DNA from: Clostridia bacterium
Lineage (GTDB): Bacteria > Bacillota_A > Clostridia > Oscillospirales > CAG-272
Assembly (NCBI GenBank): GCA_017452945.1
Contig: JAFTLD010000081.1
Coordinates: forward strand, 4,097-68,096
Length of the DNA stretch: 64,000 nt
Reading direction: 5' to 3'
Shown: positions 19,210 to 27,761 of the stretch, one piece after another
Position numbering within the stretch: position 1 is the first letter of the stretch
Layout of the letters: each line of letters begins with the position of its first letter
The notes under the pieces: model-generated
Databases searched by the model: none
Seen by the model: the letters and a program-made list of their open reading frames with translations, nothing else
Told to the model about the DNA's origin: nothing
Position numbers and translations under genes: made by a program

Positions 19210-20661
19210 ATGAAAAAAACAAGAATTTTGTGTAAAACAGGCATGACCGTGGGCGCATTTGCAATCCTTTTGCTGTGCGCTCTTGGCGTCATGCCTGTTT
19301 TTTCTATTGCAATTTTGCCGTATGCCGGTGTGGAAAGCTTCGGAATTTATCCTGCGGGCGGTGCTTCATGCTTGCAGGTGGAGCAGCTTTGCGTGACGTA
19401 TGATCTGCAGGATTTTCCGGAAAAAGAGTTTGAAAGCCGTGAAAGCTTTCTTGCGTATTCCGCAAGCGTGACCTCGGAATACGTGTTTTATAACCCCACA
19501 AATCAAAGCGTCATGCAGCAAATGCTGGTGCCTTGCGGTGCGTTGCCCATCGGTGCAGGGCATTTGTACAGCGATCAGGCAGGCCTTGTCAATCCCCAAG
19601 CCTATTCGGTCACAGCAGACGGACAAAAGATTGATTATGAACTGCGATATTCCTACGTTTATCATAACCAAAGAGTATGTGACGGTGCATACGGACTTTT
19701 ATATGACGCATGGGGTAAAACAGGCCCTGCGCTGTCCGATGATTTGCTCGAGCACCAATTTTTATCCCCCGATCTGCCTGTCACGGTATATACGTATACT
19801 TATGACGGTGCCAAGCAACAAGGAGCGGAAGAGCTTATGGTATACAGCGAACCCATCCGTCCCGATCCGTCTTCTTGCTGGGTGCTGGCCGAGGGGATTT
19901 CATACGCAAGTCGATCTGAGGAAGGGTATTTGATGGCGGCAAGAGTCAGCACGGACGAGGTGTTTCGTATGTACGTGCTGGGTGCTTCCATGGATGCTGT
20001 GGAATGGAAGAGTGACGCTGGCATTTCCATGACGCTGACCGACACCTCAAGCATCACCCTGTACGATCTTGCCATGCAGCATTATAATGCGCAAAGCGGT
20101 GTGAGCCGGACTGATTGGTACAATGCCGTGCTGACTATGCTGCAGACAGAGACGTTTGAGGGCATTGTGGATCCGCCCGAAACAGACATGACAGAGGAGG
20201 GTATTGATCTGACCCAATATTTACAATGTTGGCTGACCTATGAGCTGACGCTGGCTCCGGGGGGGCGCGTTACCAATGCGGTGAGTGCGACGGTGATTCC
20301 CGAGATTTCGGCAACGTATACGCCCGAGGTGTATTGTTATGCCTATGATACGCAAAGCTTTTCGTGTTGGGATCGCATGGGGCAGGTGACTGTTACGGTC
20401 AATACTTTGTTGGAGATCACAGATGCAACAGCCCCCTCAATCACCTCTCCCGCACTCAAACAGGGCTACACCCTGACCGAGGATGATTATGAATATGCAT
20501 GCTTTTCCTTTGCGCTCAGCAGCACCAAAACACCGGGCAACGTCATCAATGCATCCGTCATTTGGGGTGCAGTAGCCATTTTTGCTGCGGTGATTGCAGC
20601 GCCGGCTTTGATTTTTGGCGTGTTGGTACTGCTTTTCAAAAACAAAAAATGTGAGAAATAA
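19210..20661 (+). CDS. Surface protein of unknown family, paralog 1 of 5
   Basis: 483 residues. ATG 19210 is preceded by GGAGG; ATG 19189 lies upstream of that site. A signal peptide ('LLCALGVMPVFS') leads to a large extracellular part, then a C-terminal helix ('VIWGAVAIFAAVIAAPALIFG') and a basic tail 'KNKKCEK', so type I membrane topology. Blocks shared with the other members, in order: 'YVFYNPTNQSV', 'LPVTVYTYTY', 'YDLAMQHYNAQSGVSRTDWYNAV', 'WLTYELTLAPGGR', and a terminal 'FSFALSSTKTP'. The N-terminal block looks like a beta-sandwich. I recognise no catalytic motif and no named family. First of a same-strand tandem array to 27691. Its gene starts 80 bases after rsfS with no clear sigma-A promoter. 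Confidence 0.75.
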   Translation: MKKTRILCKTGMTVGAFAILLLCALGVMPVFSIAILPYAGVESFGIYPAGGASCLQVEQLCVTYDLQDFPEKEFESRESFLAYSASVTSEYVFYNPTNQSVMQQMLVPCGALPIGAGHLYSDQAGLVNPQAYSVTADGQKIDYELRYSYVYHNQRVCDGAYGLLYDAWGKTGPALSDDLLEHQFLSPDLPVTVYTYTYDGAKQQGAEELMVYSEPIRPDPSSCWVLAEGISYASRSEEGYLMAARVSTDEVFRMYVLGASMDAVEWKSDAGISMTLTDTSSITLYDLAMQHYNAQSGVSRTDWYNAVLTMLQTETFEGIVDPPETDMTEEGIDLTQYLQCWLTYELTLAPGGRVTNAVSATVIPEISATYTPEVYCYAYDTQSFSCWDRMGQVTVTVNTLLEITDATAPSITSPALKQGYTLTEDDYEYACFSFALSSTKTPGNVINASVIWGAVAIFAAVIAAPALIFGVLVLLFKNKKCEK

Positions 20662-20779
20662 ATGGAATTTTCGGAAGTTCAAAAAATGTTTACAATTATT
20701 TCCGTCGAATAGCGGAACGAAATCGAACATTTCATGACTGTATAGATAGAACCCCAAAACAAAAAAGGAGGACGCATAC

Positions 20780-22318
20780 ATGAAACAATTCGGAAAATTG
20801 ATAAAGTGCTCGATTGCGGGCGCAATGGTCGCTTTGCTTTGTTTCCTTGCCGTTATGTCCGCGTCCGCTGCGATTGATCCGCCCATGGGGATTAGCGGCA
20901 ACGAGCCGGGCGGTGTGATGGTGGTGGACGGCCAAACCGAGCTGGCCCTTGAGAGCGCGGAGCTTGAATTTGATATCTCTGATTTGCCCGACGGTGTGAT
21001 TGATGATGCTGAGCAGCTGCTTTCATACGGTACGCAGGTAAGGGCCACGTATACCGTATATAACCCCACCGACAGGATCGTGACCGAGCAATTGGCCACG
21101 CCGCTTGGTTGTTATCCGTATTTTGATCAGACCGAGAACGAAGAGGCCGACGCGTATAAATTCACGGTGGAGATCAACGGCCAAAAGGTCGAAACCGATC
21201 AGTGCCATACCTATTATCCCGATCCGAGCTACTATATGCAAGGCTTGGCCGGTGACACCCGATCTCTTGCAAGCGGACTTGCGTATTTGCCGGATCAGGG
21301 AGCTGCGCATCCCGTGCTGCAGCCCGACGCACCCGTGTACGTGTACACCTATCTTGCCGCGCTTTCGTCGGATGACGCAGAGGATAAGTCCTTTGAGGTC
21401 AGCGGCAGCATCAATGCCGATCCCGATGCGTGTGCCGTGCTTGTGGCCGGCCTTTCGGTCACAGGAATGCAGGGGGACACGGCAACCCTATACAGCCACG
21501 TTTACATGAGCGATGAGCTTACGGTCTGCTCTGTCGGAGCGGATGTGGGCGAGATCGATTGGCTGGCAAGTGACTACAAGGGAAATAAGGTTGAGGCAGG
21601 TGTGACGCTGACCTCGCGCCAAACCATGACACTTTATGAGTACGTCATGCAAGGATATGACCCTGAATGCGGTGCATCCGAGCAGGATTATTTCCTTGCC
21701 GTTGTGGCTTATGCGGACAATAACAGAGCGTTGGGCTCTGCCGTCACCTGCTTTGGGGATGCAGTTGCTCTTGAGCCTTACAATCTCATTCCCTGGCAGC
21801 TCTTCGACGTCACGCTTGCCCCGGGAGAGCGTGCAAGCATTACCGTCAGCGCGCCCATCTATCCGTATATACACGATCACTATAATCCGCCCGTTTATAC
21901 ATACGCCTTTGCCATGACGCAGGACGATGCATGGAGCTCTTGCGGCACAACGCGCGTCCGCGTGATCACGGATCTGCTGCTTAGCCACCGTGAAAGAATG
22001 CTCCCCGAAATCGATGCGTACACCGAAACCGAGGATGGATACCTTTGGGAAGGGCAGGGGGATTTTCACTATCTTGTCTTTTCAATCTGCCAAAGCGAAA
22101 AACCGCGTGACCAATCGCTTATCTTTGCTCTGCTTGCCGGGCTGTTCATCATCGCGCTGCTGTTTGTGATCTTCGTGCTGCCCGTATTGATCGTGATTGC
22201 GGTTTTGGTGCTGATCATTTTGCTGATCCTGCGCGCCAAAAAGCGCAAGAAGAAACGAATGGCAGAGCAGAGCATGCCAACCGAACACCCCAAAGAGGAG
22301 GAAAACAATGATGCGTAA
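20780..22318 (+). CDS. Surface protein of unknown family, paralog 2 of 5
   Basis: 512 residues from ATG 20780 (AAAGGAGG upstream). Signal peptide 'LLCFLAVMSASA'. Family blocks: 'ATYTVYNPTDRIVTEQLATP', 'APVYVYTYLA', 'QTMTLYEYVMQGYDPECGASEQDYFLAV', 'FDVTLAPGER', 'PPVYTYAFAM', then 'LVFSICQSEKPRD', a membrane helix and the basic tail 'RAKKRKKKRM'. The 'DWYNAV' motif of other copies reads 'QDYFLAV' here, so it is the most divergent in that block. It overlaps the start of paralog 3 by 11 bases, so the copies are likely co-transcribed. Function unknown. Confidence 0.75.
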   Translation: MKQFGKLIKCSIAGAMVALLCFLAVMSASAAIDPPMGISGNEPGGVMVVDGQTELALESAELEFDISDLPDGVIDDAEQLLSYGTQVRATYTVYNPTDRIVTEQLATPLGCYPYFDQTENEEADAYKFTVEINGQKVETDQCHTYYPDPSYYMQGLAGDTRSLASGLAYLPDQGAAHPVLQPDAPVYVYTYLAALSSDDAEDKSFEVSGSINADPDACAVLVAGLSVTGMQGDTATLYSHVYMSDELTVCSVGADVGEIDWLASDYKGNKVEAGVTLTSRQTMTLYEYVMQGYDPECGASEQDYFLAVVAYADNNRALGSAVTCFGDAVALEPYNLIPWQLFDVTLAPGERASITVSAPIYPYIHDHYNPPVYTYAFAMTQDDAWSSCGTTRVRVITDLLLSHRERMLPEIDAYTETEDGYLWEGQGDFHYLVFSICQSEKPRDQSLIFALLAGLFIIALLFVIFVLPVLIVIAVLVLIILLILRAKKRKKKRMAEQSMPTEHPKEEENNDA

Positions 22319-24156
22319 ACAAATAAAAGCGACCGTGACGGCAACGCTGGCAGCCCTTCTGTGCCTGCTTGCCATCCTGCCTGCGTCCGCCATGTCGCCC
22401 ATAGAGCCCGAGGTTGGTGTGGACGTCTTTGGCGTCTTCCCACAGGGGCGCAAGAGTGAGCTGCGGCTGGACAGCCTGGCCTTGACCTACGATGTTTCCG
22501 AGCTGCCCGCTGAGGAATATGCGGATATGGAGTCCCTGCAGGCTTATTCCCCAACGCTGCGTCTGGACTATACCTTTTCCAATCCCACCGATACCGAGCA
22601 AGCAGTCAAAATGATGTTTGCTGCAGGGAATGCGCCCTCATATGCACAGGGGCTCTGTACAAGTGCGCAGCTTGCGTCATTCTATAGCCGAAGAGAGCCG
22701 AACTCATACGCTCTGCGGCGAGAATTTTTCGCGTCTTTCGCCAAATCTCGTCTTGCAAGATGTGTATCTTGCTTCGACTCGCTTTGACAAAATCCATCAA
22801 AAAATTCGGCGCCGGAGGGTGCTGCGCAGTTTTGCGCGAGCAAATATTTCGCAGATGCCAAGAAAAAATGCGAAGCAATATAAGATATTGCGAGGATTTT
22901 TTCTGCAGCAGGTGCAGATATTTGCCGCTCAAAACCGTGTGAGTTCGGCTCTCTTCGGCTATACCGTGGAGGTGGGCGGTGAGCGCATTACACCCGAGCT
23001 TCGGTACGTATGGACGCCTTATGCGCAAAACTATCAAACAAGCCGCAGCGGCTACGATCCCCGTGATTGGGCAGAGAATCTGCAGGATTCCTATGCGGAG
23101 CACGCACTTCTGTCGCCTGATCTGCCCGTCACGGTGTATACCTATCAGGCTTATTCTACGTGGGACGAGAACAAAAACTTTTATTACGACATGACCGCTT
23201 CCTTTGATTATGACGCATCCCGCACGTTGATCTTTTCCGATCAATATGTCGACGTCTACGAGGAAAGTGCAACCCCAAAAATGCGTGTGCGAGTCTCACG
23301 GGATTCGCTTGTTACGCTGTACGTGTTGGGTGAGGATATCGGCAGCGTGGATTGGACGATGACCGATGACGGCAAACGGGTTGGAGGTTGCGATGTGCGA
23401 CCGGTAGAACAGAGCACCACCACCTTTGGTGAGCTTGCCATGAGTGAGTACGACCCGAATGCAGGCATTTCCGAGCAAGATTGGTACAATGCCGTCTTTA
23501 GTATGTTGGTATGCAGTCAGCTGGAAGGCACCTGCCTGCTTGGTTCTCAAATACAGATGAATTTGGACGTGACCTCCAATCTGCAGAGCTTTCTTACTTA
23601 CGACGTGACGCTTGGCGCGGGTGAGCGCACGGTGAACACCATCACGCTGCCGGTATATCCCGACGTCATGGATTATTACAGCCCCGAGGCAGCCACCTTC
23701 CGCTATCATTTTCACGGCGGCTTCGACTGGAAGTCGGTGGGCGATTATACGGTCAGAATCAATACCAAATACAAGATCGTGACCGACGAGGAAAACAGCG
23801 TCTCTCTTGACAGCTACCAAAAGGATCGGAAGGGATACACGCTGCCCGAGCGCTCCACGCCCACGCGCGCCTATGCCGTGACGCTGAGCAAATGGAAGAA
23901 TCCGATCGAAACCTCGGGCATTGGCATGGTGCTGGTTTTGCTTGCCTTTGTCATCCTGCCCATTCTTCCGTTCGTAATGGCTGCTCTTTTTGTAATCGGG
24001 CTTTTGATTGGAACCATCATTCTGATCGTTTCCCTTGTCAAAAAGCGCAAAAAGAAAAAGGCGGAACAGCAGGGGCTTTTGCAAGTATCGGACGAAACGG
24101 TGAATGACGCAAGTGACGCGCAGAAAACACAGAGCAATGGCGGCGATCCTGAATGA
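22308..24156 (+). pseudogene. Paralog 3 of 5, interrupted by a short inverted-repeat element
   Basis: The 5' part (from ATG 22308, signal peptide 'LLCLLAILPASA', 'YTFSNPTDTEQAV') runs into an insert at 22683 and stops at 22785-22787, after 159 codons. The 3' part resumes in another frame at about 22960 with 'YTVEVGGERI', 'LPVTVYTYQAY', 'TTTFGELAMSEYDP', 'SEQDWYNAVFSML', 'LTYDVTLGAGER', a membrane helix and tail 'KKRKKKK', ending at 24156. Removing the insert plus one copy of TATA joins 'LASF' to 'YTVEVGG' in frame, at the point where paralogs 1 and 4 read 'AYSVTADG' and 'AYQITFKG'. So this was an intact member until the insertion. The remaining N-terminal product would be secreted without an anchor. 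A long open frame from 22618 reads through the insert, but its first 110 residues are element sequence. Confidence 0.85.
22683..22963. mobile_element. MITE-like non-autonomous element with 20-bp terminal inverted repeats and TATA duplication
   Basis: The element proper is 22687-22959 (273 bp). Its ends are perfect inverted repeats: GCCGAAGAGAGCCGAACTCA at 22687-22706 and its reverse complement at 22940-22959. TATA flanks both sides (22683-22686, 22960-22963), consistent with a 4-bp target duplication; TA or inclusion of TA in the repeat is also possible because TATA is palindromic. No transposase fits inside, so it would have to be moved in trans. The interior is also partly self-complementary (GTATCTTGCTTCG-type segments near each arm). 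It disrupts paralog 3. Confidence 0.8.
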
Positions 24157-24260
24157 TTCGGAGCAGGTTTTGGGAAAAATTTCAAAAATGTGAAACCAAA
24201 ATGTAAAAAAGCTGACCTTATAAGTAGAAGCCTCAAAATAATGCAGAGGAGGATACGTTT

Positions 24261-25796
24261 ATGAAGCGGATTTACAAAATCATGATCAAATACGTAACGG
24301 CAGGCGCAGCGGCAATTTTGCTTTGCGTTCTTGCCGTTATGCCTGCTTTTTCCATGGGATTTCACGCTGTAGCGGGTGCGCTGTCTTACGGTACCGCACC
24401 GCTCAACGCACATAGCATGCTGCAGGTTGAGTCGCTGCAGGTCAGCGTGGATATCCCGACCGCTCCCGATGATCTTTATGGGAACGAGCAAAAGATATGG
24501 GAGAATTACACGGTCGTGACCTCAAAATATTCGCTGTACAATGCAAGTGAACAGAGCGTGACCGAGACCATGGCCATCCCGTTCGGTGCAGTGCCGGATT
24601 ATACTTACGACGAGGATGATACAAGTCCCGTGTTGCCGTATCCGGGAGCGTATCAGATCACTTTCAAAGGGCAAAGCATCACGTCTGCGGTGCGCCATTC
24701 GCTTTCCGAAAATTCGCAAAGAAACGATCAGTTCGAGGAGCTTGACGACAGCGCATGGAGCACGGTGTATCCCATGCAGGATATAAAAATGACCGATCGG
24801 ATCTATTATCCGGAGCAGAAAGTGACTGTTTACACGTACAAAGTCAGCAATCCGGATGCGATAGAGGGCAATGATTTCAAGCTTGTTTCCCAAAGTCTTG
24901 AAAGGGTGGATCAAACCGCCACCCGTGTTTACATCACCGGCGGCGGAGAATCCGAGGGAAGATTGCTCGGATATGCCGATGCGGACGGAGAAACCTTTGA
25001 GGTCTTTGTGATCGGCAAGGATATCGGAGAGCTGAACTGGCGTGCGGTTACGTGGGGCGACGAAAAATCGATCGACAGTGTGACGGTTTCTTTGCAGGGC
25101 ATATCAAAGATCACGTTTGGCGAGTTGGCCATGCAATACTACACGCCCGATTGCGGTGCAAGTGAGGTGGATTGGTACAATGCCGTCTACTGTTATTTTT
25201 CCTGTAACGCTGTGCGCAACGGCATTGTCGATGCATTTCAGCCCTTCTCACACGACATCACGGACTATCTGCAGGGCTGGCTGATCTACGAGATCACGTT
25301 GGAGCCCCATGAGCGTGCCGAGCTGGTGACCCAAACCCCCGCATTTCCCGATATTATCAACTGGTATGAGCCGTACGTGTACGAATACGGCTACGATCTG
25401 GTGGGGCTTTCACGTTTTCAATCGGTAGGGACGGTGGAATTTTCGGTAAACACACCCTGCTATACCATGGAGAACAGTAGTTATTATTATGTTCACCAAG
25501 TCCCCGCGGGAGAGTATTCGCTCACACTTGACAAGGTCGACAGAAACGCCATTGTATTCTCAATCTGTGAAAAACAGAAGCCCTTAGACGTTCTTAGCGG
25601 TACGGTATACGGTATTTTGGGCGCGGTGTTGCTTGGCGGTTTGGTGTTGCTTGTGCTGAGCGGAGTTGCTCTTGTTGCTGTGATCCTTGTGATTTTTGCC
25701 GTAAAAAAGAAAATCAAGCGCAAAGACGTGTCGAAAAATAAAGAATCGGTGCAAGCCCAAAAGAAAGAAGGCGAGGGGCGAAATGAAAAAGAGTAA
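24261..25796 (+). CDS. Surface protein of unknown family, paralog 4 of 5
   Basis: 511 residues from ATG 24261 (GAGGAGG upstream). Signal peptide 'LLCVLAVMPAFS'. Family blocks: 'SKYSLYNASEQSVTETMAIP', 'QKVTVYTYKV', 'FVIGKDIGELNW', 'ITFGELAMQYYTPDCGASE', 'VDWYNAVYCYF', 'WLIYEITLEPHERAEL', 'IVFSICEKQKPLD', then the helix 'VLLGGLVLLVLSGVALVAV' and a Lys/Arg tail. The line 'VIGKDIGELNW' is also seen as 'VLGEDIGSVDW' in paralog 3 and 'VFGEDVGELQW' in paralog 5. It overlaps the next small gene by 14 bases. Function unknown. Confidence 0.75.
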   Translation: MKRIYKIMIKYVTAGAAAILLCVLAVMPAFSMGFHAVAGALSYGTAPLNAHSMLQVESLQVSVDIPTAPDDLYGNEQKIWENYTVVTSKYSLYNASEQSVTETMAIPFGAVPDYTYDEDDTSPVLPYPGAYQITFKGQSITSAVRHSLSENSQRNDQFEELDDSAWSTVYPMQDIKMTDRIYYPEQKVTVYTYKVSNPDAIEGNDFKLVSQSLERVDQTATRVYITGGGESEGRLLGYADADGETFEVFVIGKDIGELNWRAVTWGDEKSIDSVTVSLQGISKITFGELAMQYYTPDCGASEVDWYNAVYCYFSCNAVRNGIVDAFQPFSHDITDYLQGWLIYEITLEPHERAELVTQTPAFPDIINWYEPYVYEYGYDLVGLSRFQSVGTVEFSVNTPCYTMENSSYYYVHQVPAGEYSLTLDKVDRNAIVFSICEKQKPLDVLSGTVYGILGAVLLGGLVLLVLSGVALVAVILVIFAVKKKIKRKDVSKNKESVQAQKKEGEGRNEKE

Positions 25797-26211
25797 TTGG
25801 AAGCTGATCTGCATGATGTGCCTTTTACTGTGCGCATGCATGTTTCTGCCCGTTTGTGCTGCGGCAACCGCGGATGAATTGCCGCAAGAGGAAATAACCG
25901 CTGAGTCGGAACTCCCACCCGAAGAGGAAAATACCATTGGCGAAGCTTTGTTCATTGTGCTTATGGTGGTAGGGGCATTCATTTTGATCTTGATTCTGAT
26001 CCCCATTCTGATCGTGCTGGCATCAGGGCTTGTGATCGGTCTGTTACTGTTGGCCTGTGCGGGCGGCATTGCAATTTTGCCTGTACTGGTTGAAGCCGTG
26101 CTGTTTGTGTGCGTTCTTTTGTGGGTATTTCCGGTTCTGATGGAGCCGCACGTTTATAAATGGATCGTTGAAGCACTTTTGTGGCTTGTCGCGAAATTGC
26201 AAAGGATATGA
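25783..26211 (+). CDS. Small membrane protein, anchor-like companion of the surface-protein array
   Basis: 142 residues. N-terminal signal or membrane segment 'LICMMCLLLCACMFLPVCAA', an acidic stretch (Glu-rich, about 27-48), then two or three closely spaced hydrophobic segments ('LFIVLMVVGAFILILILIPI', 'GLVIGLLLLACAGGIAILPV', 'VLFVCVLLWVFPVLM'). It has no globular extracellular domain. The layout (signal, short acidic linker, helices) resembles a paralog reduced to its ends, but the resemblance is in hydrophobicity only. It starts inside the end of paralog 4 and is followed after 4 bases by paralog 5, so it is tightly built into the operon. Confidence 0.65.
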   Translation: MKKSNWKLICMMCLLLCACMFLPVCAAATADELPQEEITAESELPPEEENTIGEALFIVLMVVGAFILILILIPILIVLASGLVIGLLLLACAGGIAILPVLVEAVLFVCVLLWVFPVLMEPHVYKWIVEALLWLVAKLQRI

Positions 26212-26215
26212 ATAT

Positions 26216-27691
26216 ATGAATATGAAAAAGCATGATTTCAAAAGATACCAGGTATTACTGCTTGTCATATTGCTGTGTGCACTGACGGCTCTGCCTGCTT
26301 CTGCCAATTCTGCAGAATCCTACTGGGAGGGCGTGAGCGCATCGGGCGTGCTGACCACGGACGGAGAATGCCCCCTTGTGGTCGAGCACGAAACGCTGAC
26401 CTTTGATATTGCAGCTTTTCCGAGTCCATACGGAGGCACGGAGGGGTATGATGCAAGCGTTACTGCGGAATATACTTTTTATAATCCGAGTGATATGACA
26501 GTCACGGCAAATCTGCTGTTTCCGTTTGGGATCGATCCTTATTACACAAGGCACTACGATCCTGAGACGGGGGAATACATAGCCCCCGATCACACCGAAA
26601 AATACGGTGCGCAGGTGGGCGGTGCGGCTGTGCAGACCACTGTGCGACACAGCTATTGGGACGGTTCGCTCTACGATTTCGATCCTGCCGAAGAAATGGC
26701 AACGTTGAATGATGATTACCGTACCGACACCTTTTTGACCTATGATCTGCCCGTGTTCGTGTACACCTATCGCGTAAGCGGTGTGGACCGTCAGACCTAC
26801 CGCTCCGCACGTGCGGCAACGTATTTTGACGGTACTTGGGAAAAGACGCACTTCATGATCGAAAATTTGTGTGGCTGGAGCTCAGATGAGAACGGCAATG
26901 CCGGTTGGGCTGCCGTGCATACGTCCGATGCCGAGATCACGGTGTACGTGTTTGGCGAGGACGTCGGAGAGCTGCAATGGACGTTTTTTGAGAACGGCTC
27001 CCTGGAAACAAAGATTGAGGGTACGATGACTGCGGTTGAGCGTACAAGCACCACCTTTGGCGCGCTTGCCATGCAATCCTACGATCCCGCATCCGGCGTT
27101 GCGGCGCACGATTGGTTCAATGCTGTCGTAGCGCAGCTTGAAGGATCGGGAAAAGCGGGAGGACTGTATGGGGATACGTACCGTAATTGGGACGTTTCCG
27201 AGCATTTGCTGCAATGGTATGAGTACAAGATTACGCTGGCACCGGGCGAGCGGCTGACCAATACGGTCACAGCCCCTCTGTACCCGAATATAAACGGAGG
27301 TTTTGAGCCGCCCGTTTATTCGTACGAGTATTTCCTGTCGCCCGCCTCACTCTGGAAGGAGTTCGGCACGTTGGATATCTATATCAACACGCCTTACGTT
27401 ATGATCAAGGAGCGAAAAGGGGAATACAGCATTGCGCCAAAGGAGTGGACAAAGACCGACGCGGGCTACGAACTGCATCTTGAGGGCTTGCCCGAACAGG
27501 AGCTGGTCTTTACGTTGAGCTCGACCGAGGATCCCAAGCAGGATTTCAATTTTTACGCACTGCTGTTTTATCTGCCCATCCTGATTGTCTTAGTGCTTGC
27601 GCTTTGTGCCGTGACCGTTCTTGCTGCCGCAGTGATTCTGATCGTACGCGCGATCAGGCGCAAGAAGGTAAAAAAACAGAATGACTCCTGA
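26216..27691 (+). CDS. Surface protein of unknown family, paralog 5 of 5
   Basis: 491 residues. ATG 26216 follows AAAGGA by 9 bases; ATG 26222 is an alternative. Signal peptide 'LLCALTALPASA'. Family blocks are clearest here: 'AEYTFYNPSDMTVTANLLFP', 'LPVFVYTYRV', 'VYVFGEDVGELQW', 'TTFGALAMQSYDP', 'AHDWFNAVVAQL', 'YKITLAPGERLTNTVTAP', 'PPVYSYEYFLSP', 'FTLSSTEDPK', then a membrane helix and basic tail 'RRKKVKKQ'. Unknown function. Last member of the array; the next gene has its own promoter. Confidence 0.75.
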   Translation: MNMKKHDFKRYQVLLLVILLCALTALPASANSAESYWEGVSASGVLTTDGECPLVVEHETLTFDIAAFPSPYGGTEGYDASVTAEYTFYNPSDMTVTANLLFPFGIDPYYTRHYDPETGEYIAPDHTEKYGAQVGGAAVQTTVRHSYWDGSLYDFDPAEEMATLNDDYRTDTFLTYDLPVFVYTYRVSGVDRQTYRSARAATYFDGTWEKTHFMIENLCGWSSDENGNAGWAAVHTSDAEITVYVFGEDVGELQWTFFENGSLETKIEGTMTAVERTSTTFGALAMQSYDPASGVAAHDWFNAVVAQLEGSGKAGGLYGDTYRNWDVSEHLLQWYEYKITLAPGERLTNTVTAPLYPNINGGFEPPVYSYEYFLSPASLWKEFGTLDIYINTPYVMIKERKGEYSIAPKEWTKTDAGYELHLEGLPEQELVFTLSSTEDPKQDFNFYALLFYLPILIVLVLALCAVTVLAAAVILIVRAIRRKKVKKQNDS

Positions 27692-27697
27692 TATGAC

Positions 27698-27726
27698 TTG
27701 ACAATCTGCCCGTAAGATGGTAAAAT
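27698..27726 (+). promoter_or_regulatory. Sigma-A promoter of solute-binding lipoprotein A
   Basis: TTGACA 27698-27703, 17-base spacer, TAAAAT 27721-27726 with an upstream TGG (extended -10). Confidence 0.75.
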
Positions 27727-27761
27727 GTAGGTACAAGTAATTTCGAAGAGAGGATTTACCT

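Noticed and set aside
22618..22960. The 5' extension of the open frame that runs to 24156
   Set aside because: It is translated from the inserted element and from an off-frame part of paralog 3, not from an ancestral gene.
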